Below, piece by piece: positions 25,398 to 33,863 of a stretch of 64,000 bases of DNA (positions within the stretch are counted from its first letter, which is position 1; every line of letters starts with the position of its first letter). Origin of the DNA: Streptomyces shenzhenensis (GTDB lineage: Bacteria > Actinomycetota > Actinomycetes > Streptomycetales > Streptomycetaceae). The position numbers and the translations under genes were made by a program. The notes beneath the pieces were generated by a model. That model made no database searches. It was given only the letters and a program-made list of their open reading frames with translations, and had not been told where the DNA came from. Where the stretch lies: assembly GCF_021462265.1 (NCBI RefSeq), contig NZ_JAJONF010000035.1, forward strand, positions 1-64,000, in the 5' to 3' direction.

Positions 25398-26555
25398 TTG
25401 GCGGGGTTGACCGGCGGTGATCCTTCTCTGTTGCGAAGGATCAATTCCGCGGTGGTGCTGCACGCGCTGCGGGCCACGGACTGCGCGACACTCACCGAGG
25501 TCACCCGGGTCACCGGGCTGTCCCGACCGACCGTCGAAGGGGTTGTCGAGGGGCTCATCGAGGCCGGTCTGGTCGTCGAGAAGGCGGCCGAGGAGGGCGC
25601 CGCCCGGCGCCAGGGGCGGCCGGCGCGGCGGTTCCGGTTCCGGGCCGAGGCCGGGCATCTGCTGGGCCTGGAGATCGGCCCGCACCGCGTCGCCGCGCTC
25701 CTGTCCGACCTGGACGGCCGGGTGCTGGGGGCGCAGGCCAAGGACGTCGAGGAGACGGCCGACGCGGACGAACGGCTGGAGCGGCTGCGCACCGCCGTCG
25801 CCGAGCTGCTGCGCCGGGCCGGGGTGGCCCGCAGCTCGCTGCGGGCGGTCGGGGTCGGCACCCCCGGCATCGTCGAGGCGGACGGCCGGGTGCGGCTGGG
25901 TACCGCGCTGCCGCAGTGGACGGGGCTGCGCCTCGGCGAGCGGCTGAGCCGGTCCTTCAAATGTCCCGTGCTGGTGGAGAACGACGCCAACGCGGCGGCG
26001 GTGGCCGAGCACTGGAAGGGCGCCGCCACCGAGTCCGACGACGTGGTGATGGTGCTGGCCGGGCTGAGTCCGGGCGCCGGTTCACTGATCGGCGGACGGC
26101 TGCACCGGGGGTACGGCGGGGCGGCCGGGGAGATCGGCGCGCTGCATCTGCTGGGCCGGGAGGTGACTCCCGAGACGCTGCTGTCGACCACCGACGAGCC
26201 GCTGCATCCGCTGGACGAGCAGGCGGTCGCCGAGGTGTTCGCGCTGGCCCGCAAGGGGGACGGGCGAGCCCGGGCCGCCGTCGACCGCTTCATCCAGCGC
26301 CTGGTCCACGACGTGGCCGCGCTGGTGCTGGCGCTGGACCCGGAGCTGGTGGTGATCGGCGGCTGGGCGGCGGGTCTGGACGGCGTTCTGGAGCCGCTGC
26401 GCCGTGAACTCGCCCGGTACTGTCTGCGACCGCCCCGGGTGGCTCTCTCCCTGCTCGGTGAGGCGGCGGTGGCGACGGGCGCGCTGCGGCTCGCCCTCGA
26501 TCACGTGGAGGAGCAGCTGTTCGCGGTGGACGGGACGGTCACCGCCCGCCGCTGA
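25398..26555 (+). CDS. ROK-family transcriptional regulator
   Basis: The 385-aa product has an N-terminal winged helix (residues 10-75: LLRRINSAVVLHALR, LTEVTRVTGLSRPTVEGVVE) joined to a ROK sugar-kinase-like domain (VGVGTPGIVE, VENDANAAAVAEHW, GAAGEIGALH). The CxCGxxGC zinc motif of sugar-binding ROK proteins is absent. It probably senses a sugar or related metabolite and controls nearby carbohydrate genes. TTG start at 25398 with GGGAGG upstream. It faces the GntR gene. Confidence 0.88.
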   Translation: MAGLTGGDPSLLRRINSAVVLHALRATDCATLTEVTRVTGLSRPTVEGVVEGLIEAGLVVEKAAEEGAARRQGRPARRFRFRAEAGHLLGLEIGPHRVAALLSDLDGRVLGAQAKDVEETADADERLERLRTAVAELLRRAGVARSSLRAVGVGTPGIVEADGRVRLGTALPQWTGLRLGERLSRSFKCPVLVENDANAAAVAEHWKGAATESDDVVMVLAGLSPGAGSLIGGRLHRGYGGAAGEIGALHLLGREVTPETLLSTTDEPLHPLDEQAVAEVFALARKGDGRARAAVDRFIQRLVHDVAALVLALDPELVVIGGWAAGLDGVLEPLRRELARYCLRPPRVALSLLGEAAVATGALRLALDHVEEQLFAVDGTVTARR

Positions 26556-26886
26556 ACGGCCGGTCCGGGAGACCCGGCGCGCCACGGTGGAGATCCGGGG
26601 CGCCCGCCCGCCGTGCGGCGCGGTGGCGGGGGCCTGCCGTTCGGCTCATGCCGGCGTCGCGGGGCGTGGCGCGCGACCCCCGGCGGCGTTGCCGCCGGTT
26701 GTCTTGTCGACGGCCCCGCCCTTCGGCCGGAAGGTGCCCCCACGCGTCGCGCGTCGCCGCCCTCCTCCGCCTCGCGGCCGCGCGCTCCCCACGTTCGAAC
26801 AAGCTCGCGCGGGGCCGCCCCACCGCCCCGCTCGGGTCGGCCGGCGAGGCACCCGTCGTCCGGGCCGGCCCGGACGACGGGCCCTA
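26556..26886. other. Gap between convergent regulators, with a large dyad
   Basis: No gene is seen in 331 bases. A perfect 15-bp inverted repeat with no spacer, CCCGTCGTCCGGGCC at 26852-26866 and its complement to 26881, lies just before the end of the GntR gene. It is well placed as a terminator for that gene and perhaps for both. Confidence 0.55.
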
Positions 26887-27648
26887 CTAGGAAGCCTGCC
26901 GCTCGGGGCCGTGGTGGATCTCCACGCCCCCGGTGTCGCCGAAGGTCAGCCGGCAGGTGTCCGCGCGGTACGTGGCCACCGAGAGCGCGGCGGTGCGGCC
27001 GGCGGCGAGGAAACGGGTGGTGACGACGAGCACCGGGGCGCCGGGGAGACGGTCGAGTTCCTTGGCGTCGTCCGCGCGGGCCGAGCCGAGTTCCACGGCT
27101 CGGTCCTGGCCCTCCAGCTCCAGGCGGTGCAACTCGCGCAGGACCGCACGCACGCGGGGCGCTCCGGACGGCGCGTCGATCGCCGTCAGTTCCGGGACCG
27201 AGGCCGCCGGGACGTAGAGCAGCTCGGCGGCGACGGGCTGGCCGTGCGAGACGCGGGAGCGGCGCACGATGTGCACGGGCTCCTCCGCGCCGGTCTCCAG
27301 GGCGGCCGCGACGGCGGCGGGCGGCACCGCGAGGGTGCAGTCGGCGGGCTGCCAGGCGTCCCCTGGAGCGCCCGGCCAGGCGTCCTGGTCGGTGCCGACC
27401 GCCACGCCCATGCGCGGGGGCGCGACCGTCGTACCGACACCGCGGCGGCGCTGCAGCCTGCCCTCCAGTTCGAGCTGTTCGAGGGCCTGGCGGAGGGTCG
27501 CCCGGGCCACGCCGAAGCGGGCGGCGAGATCGCGCTCGTTGGGCAGGATCTCGCCGACCGAGAACTCCGAGTCCAGTGCCTCACTGAGCACGGTCTTGAG
27601 ATGCCAGTACTTCGGTTCCGGCACCGATTCCAGCTGCGTGGTCCCCAC
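26887..27648 (-). CDS. GntR/HutC-family regulator
   Basis: A 253-aa regulator with an N-terminal winged helix (PKYWHLKTVLSEALDS, NERDLAARFGVARATLRQAL) and a C-terminal UTRA effector domain ending YRADTCRLTFGDTGG. HutC-type members include DasR and respond to sugar phosphates, histidine-pathway compounds and the like. GTG start at 27648 with GGAGG upstream. About 100 bp before the start lies a TTGGTC-AA-GACCAA palindrome very like the DasR site, so it may belong to the N-acetylglucosamine regulon or control itself. Confidence 0.88.
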   Translation of the reverse strand: MGTTQLESVPEPKYWHLKTVLSEALDSEFSVGEILPNERDLAARFGVARATLRQALEQLELEGRLQRRRGVGTTVAPPRMGVAVGTDQDAWPGAPGDAWQPADCTLAVPPAAVAAALETGAEEPVHIVRRSRVSHGQPVAAELLYVPAASVPELTAIDAPSGAPRVRAVLRELHRLELEGQDRAVELGSARADDAKELDRLPGAPVLVVTTRFLAAGRTAALSVATYRADTCRLTFGDTGGVEIHHGPERQAS

Positions 27649-27745
27649 CCTGTCCTCCGCAATCGCCGTGGTCCGGCGGCGTTTTAGCGCCCTTGTTTAT
27701 TAAAGGTTGTTGTACTTATCTGCGACCATAGGGCGGCGCACACCC

Positions 27746-27759
27746 TTGGTCAAGACCAA
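27746..27759. promoter_or_regulatory. dre-like palindrome (DasR-type site)
   Basis: TTGGTC-AA-GACCAA has two perfect 6-base arms. It differs from the DasR-responsive core TGGTCTAGACCA only at the centre. It lies 98 bases before the GntR start; an A+T-rich promoter-like stretch (27693-27725) sits between. Confidence 0.6.
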
Positions 27760-28352
27760 TCCTCGAACCCTTGGCTCACGCATAGAAAGCGGTGTCACAC
27801 ACCGTTCACGAGGCGTTCGCGCGGTGGCGTTCCGGTGACATGGCAGCAACCCCCGCCGCCCGGCGGAAGCCGCGCGGAGCGGGGCGGACCGACGGCCGGG
27901 GAAGGGGCGGGGCCGCCGATGCGGGACGGGCGGCGCGCCACCGGGAGGCGCGGGCCGGACGGCTGGCAGATGCGGGCCGGACGGCTGGCAGATGCGAGCC
28001 GGGCCGTCGGGGCGTTGGGACGGGGGCGGATGATCCCGGCGCCGCCCACGGACAGCGGCCGGGCGGCGGCCGGATGCGGCCGGACAGCGGCCGGGCGGCG
28101 AGCGCAGCACTCGTTCACATTCGACACATTCATTGACATCCGGGTAAATCATCCCCTCATCCACCCGCCCGGCCGAGAATGATCCGCGACCGCCCGCGGC
28201 CGGCGCGGCTTCCCCATTTCAACCCGGGGTCGCACAGGGTGCGTTGGCGGAGCGTGCCGGCGTACGACACACCCCACCGGGGACTACCCGCGAGTAGCAA
28301 TTGCTGACAAGCTGTCTACGGCGTCCGCCGAAGTCCCAGACGAGGAGCCCCC
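27760..28352. other. Long gene-free region with tandem repeats
   Basis: Nothing protein-like is supported over almost 600 bases. It holds a 22-bp unit (GGGCCGGACGGCTGGCAGAT followed by GC) twice in tandem at 27952-27995, then a partial third. Many CGGCCGGA variants follow to about 28100. An A+T-richer part at 28110-28160 with TTGACA at 28132 may hold the promoter of the hydrolase gene. Confidence 0.5.
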
Positions 28353-29183
28353 ATGTCCGCCACCGTCTCCTTCAAAGTGCAGGCCGCGCACGGCCGGCAG
28401 GATGTGACCGTCTCGTACGCGCGCGTGGGCCGCGGCGAGCCGCTGGTCCTCATCCACGGGATAGGGCATCACCGGCAGGCCTGGGACCCGGTGGTGGACA
28501 TCCTCGCGACCGAGCGGGACGTGATCGCCGTGGATCTGCCCGGCTTCGGTGCCTCCCCGGCCCTTCCCGACGGCCTCGCCTACGACCTGCCGACCACCAA
28601 CGCCGTGCTCGGCGCCCTGTTCGAGGTCCTGGAGCTGGACCGGCCGCACGTGGCCGGCAACTCGCTCGGCGGGCTGCTGGCGCTGGAACTGGGCCGCGAG
28701 AAGCTCGTAAGGTCCGTCACCGCCCTCTCCCCCGCCGGGTTCTGGTCGCAGGCCGAGCGGCGCTACGCCTTCGGCGTGCTCATCGCCATGCGGCGGATCG
28801 CGGAGCGGCTGCCGCTCCCGCTGATCGAGCGGCTGTCCCGGTCGGCCGCTGGCCGGACGGCCCTGACCAGCACCATCTACGCCCGCCCGGCCCGCCGGTC
28901 ACCCGAGGCCGTGGTCGCGGAGACGCTGGCCCTCGCCCAGGCCAGCGGATTCGCCGAGACGCTGCGGGCGGGCGCCGCGGTCCAGTTCACCGACGACGTC
29001 CCCGGCGTCCCGGTCACCGTGGGCTGGGGCACCCGGGACATCCTGCTGGTGCGCCGCCAGGGGGTCCGGGCCAAGCAGATCATCCCCAAGGCCCGGCTGG
29101 TACGGCTGCCCGGCTGCGGACACTGCCCGATGAACGACGACCCGGCGCTGGTCGCCCGCGTCATCCTCGACGGCAGCCGCTGA
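28353..29183 (+). CDS. Alpha/beta hydrolase
   Basis: The 276-aa cytoplasmic product has the full fold: LVLIHGIGHHRQAWDPV (oxyanion loop), nucleophile Ser in GNSLGG (about residue 102), acid in WGTRDIL (about residue 230) and His in GCGHCPMND. It resembles general esterases and C-C hydrolases of streptomycetes; the substrate is unknown. ATG 28353 has GAGGAG upstream. Its 3' end is overlapped on the other strand by the long frame of the EamA gene. Confidence 0.9.
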   Translation: MSATVSFKVQAAHGRQDVTVSYARVGRGEPLVLIHGIGHHRQAWDPVVDILATERDVIAVDLPGFGASPALPDGLAYDLPTTNAVLGALFEVLELDRPHVAGNSLGGLLALELGREKLVRSVTALSPAGFWSQAERRYAFGVLIAMRRIAERLPLPLIERLSRSAAGRTALTSTIYARPARRSPEAVVAETLALAQASGFAETLRAGAAVQFTDDVPGVPVTVGWGTRDILLVRRQGVRAKQIIPKARLVRLPGCGHCPMNDDPALVARVILDGSR

Positions 29184-30077
29184 CGGACGGCCGAGCACCT
29201 GGCGGGCGCCGGAACCCAGGGCGACCCCGGCGCCCACCAGGACGCCGCCGACGGCCTGGGCGGGGCCGTAGGAACCCGTTCCGAGGAGCGGGGCGGTACA
29301 CACGGCGGTGAGCGGGACGAGGCCGGTGAAGAGCGTCGCGCGCTCCGTGCCGATCCGCTGCACGCCCATGTACCAGCACACGAAACCGACGACGGTGACC
29401 ACGGCCGCCTGCCACAGCAGCGCGGCCGTCTCCGTGGCGTCGGGGCGGCGCAGCCACGCCCCGCCGTCGAGCGCGCCCCCGGTCACCGCCCCGGCCACAG
29501 CCGCCTCGGCCGCGGCGAGGGCGCACACCGTGGCGGTCAGCAACCGGGGCCCGAGCGCCCGCAGCACCGGTCCCGCGAGGACCGCGAACCCGACCTCGCC
29601 GGCCAGGGCGCACGCCGAGAAGGCGAGACCGTTCCCGTCCGTCCGCCCCCAGCCCTGGACCGCGACGGCGCCGGCCGCGACCAGCAGCGCCCCCAGGAAC
29701 ACCGGGCGCCGCGGCCGACGGCCGTCGAGGAGCGGGACCAGGACCGCCACCACCACCGGGGCACAGCCGACGAGGACGCCGGGGACCGCCGGTTCCGCGG
29801 TGCGCTCGGCGGCGAGGATCGCCAGGTTGAAGCCGACCATCCCGACGGCGGCGAGCAGGGCCAGCCGCAGCCACGCGCGCGCCCCCAGCCCGCGCAGCCG
29901 CGGCACCGCGCCTCGCCCGGTGAACGGCGCGAGCAGCAGGCAGGCCAGTCCGTAGCGGAGGAACTGGCCGCCCGCGTAGGGGTAGTCGCCCAGCACGCTG
30001 TTGGCGGTGAAGGACGCGCCGACGAGGACGTAGGCGAGCGCGGTCAGCAGGGCGCCGCGCGTGGTGGTCGCGTTCAT
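28899..30077 (-). CDS. EamA/DMT-family exporter with antisense-derived tail
   Basis: About ten membrane spans in two EamA repeats (residues 1-140 and 150-305) mark a drug/metabolite exporter. Family members end near residue 305, at GSGARQVLGRP. Here no stop occurs in frame for another 85 codons, which are read from the antisense of the alpha/beta hydrolase gene. Either the protein really carries this tail or a frameshift has removed the normal stop. ATG 30077 has no ribosome site and lies 7 bases after a TAGCGT hexamer, so the mRNA is probably leaderless. Divergent MocR gene likely regulates it. Confidence 0.8.
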   Translation of the reverse strand: MNATTTRGALLTALAYVLVGASFTANSVLGDYPYAGGQFLRYGLACLLLAPFTGRGAVPRLRGLGARAWLRLALLAAVGMVGFNLAILAAERTAEPAVPGVLVGCAPVVVAVLVPLLDGRRPRRPVFLGALLVAAGAVAVQGWGRTDGNGLAFSACALAGEVGFAVLAGPVLRALGPRLLTATVCALAAAEAAVAGAVTGGALDGGAWLRRPDATETAALLWQAAVVTVVGFVCWYMGVQRIGTERATLFTGLVPLTAVCTAPLLGTGSYGPAQAVGGVLVGAGVALGSGARQVLGRPSAAAVEDDAGDQRRVVVHRAVSAAGQPYQPGLGDDLLGPDPLAAHQQDVPGAPAHGDRDAGDVVGELDRGARPQRLGESAGLGEGQRLRDHGLG

Positions 30078-30084
30078 GAGGACG

Positions 30085-30116
30085 ACGCTAGGAAACGCTG
30101 CGGCCCGCATTAAGGT
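30085..30116. promoter_or_regulatory. Back-to-back promoters of the EamA and MocR genes
   Basis: Only 47 bp separate the two start codons. TAAGGT at 30111-30116 lies 8 bases before the MocR ATG. On the other strand TAGCGT (30090-30085) lies 7 bases before the EamA ATG. Neither gene has a Shine-Dalgarno sequence. Both transcripts would start at or near the start codon, and one bound MocR protein could control both. Confidence 0.5.
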
Positions 30117-30124
30117 CCACTTCC

Positions 30125-31573
30125 ATGACGTCATCGGGGACCAATCCGGGCGCCCTCCCCGGCTCCGCCGCGTGGGAACTGCTGCTGCCGGCCGCAGCGG
30201 CGCCGGCACGCGCGCGTGGCCGTTTCCTCCAGGCGGCGCTGCGGGAGGCGATCCGCGCGGGGCGGCTCACGCCCGGCGTCCGGCTGCCGTCGAGCCGGGA
30301 GCTGGCCAAGGACCTCGGAGTGTCGCGCGGGCTGGTCACGGAGGCCTACGAGCAACTGGTGGCGGAGGGTTATCTGCGCAGCGGCCGGGGCGCGGGCACC
30401 TGGGTGGGCGCCGCCGTGCGGGCGGCGGCGCCACGCGCGCGTGATCTCGCGCCGCGTCCGCACGGCGTCCGGGTGGACTTCGTACCGGGGTCACCGGATC
30501 TGTCGCTGTTCCCGCGGGCCGCCTGGGCCGCCGCCCAGCGCGAGGTGCTGGCGGAGCTGCCGCACCGCGACCTCGGCTATCCCGACCCACGCGGACTGCC
30601 CCGGCTGCGCTCGGCCCTCGCCGAACTGCTGGCCCGGCGCCGGGGCGTGGTCGCCGACCCGGAGCGGATCCTGGTCGTCTCCGGGGTGGCGCAGGCGGCG
30701 GCGCTGCTGGGTTCCGTGCTGCACGCGCGCGGGATGCGCGAGATCGGCGTGGAGGACCCCGGCAGTCCGCAGCACGACGCCCTGTACGCGGCGGCCGGGC
30801 TGCGTACCGTGCCGCTGCCCCTGGACGACGAGGGCCTGGCACCGGGCCCGCTGCACGCGTCGGGCGTCCGCGCGGTGGTGACGACGCCCGCCCACCAGTA
30901 CCCGACCGGGATCGCCTGCTCCGCCGGGCGCCGGACCCGGCTGCTGGACTGGGCCCGGTCGGTGGACGGGCTGCTGCTGGAGGACGACTACGACGGCGAC
31001 TTCCGTTACGACCGGGCCCCGGTCGGCGCGCTCCAGGGCCTCGATCCGGAACGCGTGGCGTACACGGGGTCGGTCAGCAAGTCCCTCGCCCCCGGGCTGC
31101 GGCTGGGCTGGCTGCTGGTGCCGGAGTTCCTGGCGGACGCCGTCGTCGAGCGCAAGCGGACCACGGACCTGGGTCATCCGTCCCTCGACCAGGCGGTGTT
31201 CGCGCGGTTCCTGGAGCGCGGCGACTACGACCGGCAGCTGCGGCGCTGCCAGCGCGCGTACCGGCAGCGGCGGGACGTCCTGGTCGCCGCCCTGGCCGAG
31301 CACTTCCCGCACGCGCGCGTGTCGGGGATCGCGGCGGGGCTGCACGCCATCGCCGAACTGCCCGAGCGGTACGGGCCGGAGAGCAGGTTCGTGCGGCGGG
31401 CGGCGGCGGCCGGGGTCGCGGTACGCCCGCTGAGCGCGTGCACCCACACGCGGGGCGACGACCACGCGCGGGGCGACGAGTCCGCCATACGGCTGGTGCT
31501 GGGGTACGCGCATCTGCCGCCGGCCCGGATCCGGGAGGGGGTGCGGATGATGGCGGGGGCACTCGACGGGTGA
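30125..31573 (+). CDS. MocR-type regulator (GntR helix-turn-helix fused to aminotransferase)
   Basis: A 482-aa fusion: winged helix at residues 25-100 (LPSSRELAKDLGVSRGLVTE, AYEQLVAEGYL), linker, then a fold-type I PLP domain with the Schiff-base lysine K319 in TGSVSKSLAPGLRLGW and DDYDGDFRYDR. MocR proteins sense PLP-linked amino compounds and usually control a divergent neighbour, here the EamA exporter. An amino-acid-like or vitamin B6-related substrate for that exporter is therefore plausible. ATG 30125, probably leaderless. Confidence 0.92.
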   Translation: MTSSGTNPGALPGSAAWELLLPAAAAPARARGRFLQAALREAIRAGRLTPGVRLPSSRELAKDLGVSRGLVTEAYEQLVAEGYLRSGRGAGTWVGAAVRAAAPRARDLAPRPHGVRVDFVPGSPDLSLFPRAAWAAAQREVLAELPHRDLGYPDPRGLPRLRSALAELLARRRGVVADPERILVVSGVAQAAALLGSVLHARGMREIGVEDPGSPQHDALYAAAGLRTVPLPLDDEGLAPGPLHASGVRAVVTTPAHQYPTGIACSAGRRTRLLDWARSVDGLLLEDDYDGDFRYDRAPVGALQGLDPERVAYTGSVSKSLAPGLRLGWLLVPEFLADAVVERKRTTDLGHPSLDQAVFARFLERGDYDRQLRRCQRAYRQRRDVLVAALAEHFPHARVSGIAAGLHAIAELPERYGPESRFVRRAAAAGVAVRPLSACTHTRGDDHARGDESAIRLVLGYAHLPPARIREGVRMMAGALDG

Positions 31574-31624
31574 GGGCGCCGCGGCCGGGTCCCCGAAGGG
31601 ACGGCGTCCGCGGGGCCGGCAGTT

Positions 31625-31646
31625 GTTCACTCCCGGTTTGCGTGCG
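31625..31646 (+). promoter_or_regulatory. PHO-box-like direct repeat before the PhoD gene
   Basis: Two adjacent 11-base units, GTTCACTCCCG and GTTTGCGTGCG, match the style of the streptomycete PhoP-binding PHO box (GTTCACC-like units at 11-base spacing). They lie about 66-87 bases before the PhoD ATG, as expected for phosphate-starvation induction. Confidence 0.55.
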
Positions 31647-31711
31647 CGCTGCGGCGCACCAGTAGTTGTGGCTGTGCACAACTGGCCGGATCCCGTTCTG
31701 GAGGCCCTTCC

Positions 31712-33292
31712 ATGTCCCTTTCACTTCCCGGCCGCCGCAGCGTGCTGCGCGGCTCGCTCGCCGCGTCGGCGGCCCTGACCCTGCCCACGGCGCTCGGTTC
31801 GGCGCCGGCGTTCGCACTGTCCGGACGTCCACGGGCGGACTGGGGCGTACAGGCGGGCGACGTGACCGCCGACTCCGGCCTGGTGTGGGTCCGTTCCGAC
31901 CGGCCGGCCCGGATGGTCGTGGAGACCTCGGCCACCGAGTCGTTCCGCAACCCCCGCAGATGGCGCGGCCCGCTGCTCGGCGCGGACAGCGACTTCACCG
32001 GCACCACGCGGCTGCACGGACTGCCGTCCGGCGAGCAGATCCACTACCGCGTGCTGCTGGCGGACCCCGACGACCCGCGCCGTACCGGTGAACCGGTCAC
32101 CGGCACCTTCCGCACCGCGTCCACGCGGCGGCGGCAGGGGGTGAAGTTCGTGTGGTCCGGCGACCTGGCGGGTCAGGGCTGGGGCATCAACGAGTCCATC
32201 GGCGGCTACCGCATCTTCGACGCGATGGCCGGGCTGGACCCGGACTTCTTCCTGTGCAGCGGTGACAACATCTACGCCGACGGCGTGATCTCGGCGACCC
32301 AGGCGCTGCCCGACGGCAGCCTGTACCGCAACGTGACCTCCGAGGCGAAGTCGCATGTCGCCGTCACGCTGGACGACTTCCGCGGCAACTTCCGCTACAA
32401 CCTGCTGGACCAGGCGCTGCGCCGGTTCAACGCCCAGGTGCCGAACGTGATCCAGTGGGACGACCACGAGGTCCGCAACAACTGGTACCCGGGCGAGGTC
32501 ATCGGCACCGGCACCGCCTATCCGGCCGGCACCAGGCTGGACGACATGGCGCTGCGCTCCCGGCAGGCGTTCTCCGAGTACTTCCCGATCTCGACGATCA
32601 GCGGCCGCCCGGACGGCCGGATCTACCGCGTCCACCACCACGGCCCGCTTCTCGACGTGTTCGTGCTGGACATGCGGACGTACCGGAACGCCAACTCGCC
32701 CGACGACCAGACGGCCGACCCGCAGGGCATCCTCGGCGCCGAGCAGCTGGAGTGGCTCAAGCGCGAGCTGTCCCGGTCACGCGCGGTGTGGAAGGTGATC
32801 GCCGCGGACATGCCGCTCGGGCTGGTCGTGCCCGACCCGGTCGAGGGCAAGGCGAACTTCGAGGCCGTCGCCCAGGGCGACCCGGGCGCGCCGCTCGGCC
32901 GTGAGCTGCAGATCGCGGAGCTGCTGCGGTACATCAAGCACCGCAGGATCACCGGCACGGTGTGGCTGACGGCCGACGTCCACTACACCTCGGCGCAGCA
33001 CTACGATCCGTCGCGGGCCGCGTTCAAGGACTTCGCGCCGTTCTGGGAGTTCGTCTCGGGCCCGCTGAACGCCGGTTCGTTCCCGGCCAACGCGCTGGAC
33101 GGCACGTTCGGACCCGATCGGGTGTTCGTCAAGGCGCCGACCGCCGCGAACGTGTCACCCGCCGAGGGCTACCAGTTCTTCGGCGAGGTCGACATCGACG
33201 GTGACAGCGGTGAGCTGACGGTACGTCTGCGCGAGTACGACGGCACCGTGCTGTTCACGCAGACGCTGCAGCCGGGCCGGGTCGGCCAGTAA
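31712..33292 (+). CDS. phoD: PhoD-type alkaline phosphatase, Tat-exported
   Basis: Secreted phosphodiesterase/phosphomonoesterase that needs Ca2+ and Fe3+. The 526-aa precursor has a twin-arginine signal (RRSVLRGSLAA) cut after about residue 36. An N-terminal PhoD_N domain follows (DWGVQAGDVTADSGLVWVRS). The metallophosphatase core shows WSGDLAGQGWG, SGDNIYADG, WDDHEVRNNW and TADVHYTSAQHY. Good GGAGG ribosome site. The upstream PHO-box-like repeat suggests PhoR-PhoP control. Confidence 0.93.
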   Translation: MSLSLPGRRSVLRGSLAASAALTLPTALGSAPAFALSGRPRADWGVQAGDVTADSGLVWVRSDRPARMVVETSATESFRNPRRWRGPLLGADSDFTGTTRLHGLPSGEQIHYRVLLADPDDPRRTGEPVTGTFRTASTRRRQGVKFVWSGDLAGQGWGINESIGGYRIFDAMAGLDPDFFLCSGDNIYADGVISATQALPDGSLYRNVTSEAKSHVAVTLDDFRGNFRYNLLDQALRRFNAQVPNVIQWDDHEVRNNWYPGEVIGTGTAYPAGTRLDDMALRSRQAFSEYFPISTISGRPDGRIYRVHHHGPLLDVFVLDMRTYRNANSPDDQTADPQGILGAEQLEWLKRELSRSRAVWKVIAADMPLGLVVPDPVEGKANFEAVAQGDPGAPLGRELQIAELLRYIKHRRITGTVWLTADVHYTSAQHYDPSRAAFKDFAPFWEFVSGPLNAGSFPANALDGTFGPDRVFVKAPTAANVSPAEGYQFFGEVDIDGDSGELTVRLREYDGTVLFTQTLQPGRVGQ

Positions 33293-33308
33293 CTCCCGTA
33301 CGCTTTCC

Positions 33309-33351
33309 GCAGGGCCGCGCACCGGCGTCATCCCCCGGTGCGCGGCCCTGC
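33309..33351 (+). terminator. Strong hairpin after the PhoD gene
   Basis: A 17-bp perfect stem pairs 33309-33325 (core AGGGCCGCGCACCGG) with 33335-33351 over a 9-base loop, 17 bases after the phoD stop. It is a typical streptomycete terminator without a U-tract. Confidence 0.8.
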
Positions 33352-33453
33352 CGCGTCTTCCGGCGGGGCTTCGTCCGCATCCCGAACCGGTCCGTCCGTA
33401 GAGCGTTCTCGCAGATCAGGCCGATTGTCAGTGGCCGCCTCTACGGTCTTCCC

Positions 33454-33863
33454 ATGACGCCATCCGCACAGACCGTGACACGGCGGAGACCGCCTGCTTC
33501 CACCGCGAACTGCCCTACGACCCGGGCCTCGCGGAGCGGCGCAGTCCCCGGCTGCGCGCCGCCCGGACACTGGTGGCCGCGGGCGCGGTGGCCCTGGACG
33601 GCGAGCCGGCCACGGTGACGGCCGAGGACGGTCATGTGCACCGGGTGCGGACCGCGGCCGGGGTGCTGAGCTTCGGTTGTCCGTGGTGGGCGAAGTACCG
33701 GGGCGGGCGCGGGCCGTGCAAGCACGCGGTGGCGGTGCGGATGGCGCGGCGGGGGGCCGCGGCGGGACGGTACACGGCGGGACGGGACACGGCGGGACCG
33801 GACCTGCCCGGCCGGCGGACGGCGGGACAGTACATGGCGGAGATCGGCGGGGGTGCGGGATGA
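33454..33863 (+). pseudogene. SWIM zinc-finger protein gene, probably frameshifted and degraded
   Basis: The C-terminal reading frame is clear: ELPYDPGLAERRSPRLRAAR, then FGCPWWAKYRGGRGPCKHAV, the SWIM finger. It ends in an ATGA overlap with the next gene. The ATG at 33454 is in a different frame from this, so a one-base shift near 33480 is likely; otherwise translation must start at GTG 33573, inside the conserved region. The first ligand of the expected CxC-x(n)-CxH is missing (F in place of C). Four GGCGGGAC-type repeats (33747-33840) lengthen the tail. Function may be lost. Confidence 0.6.
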
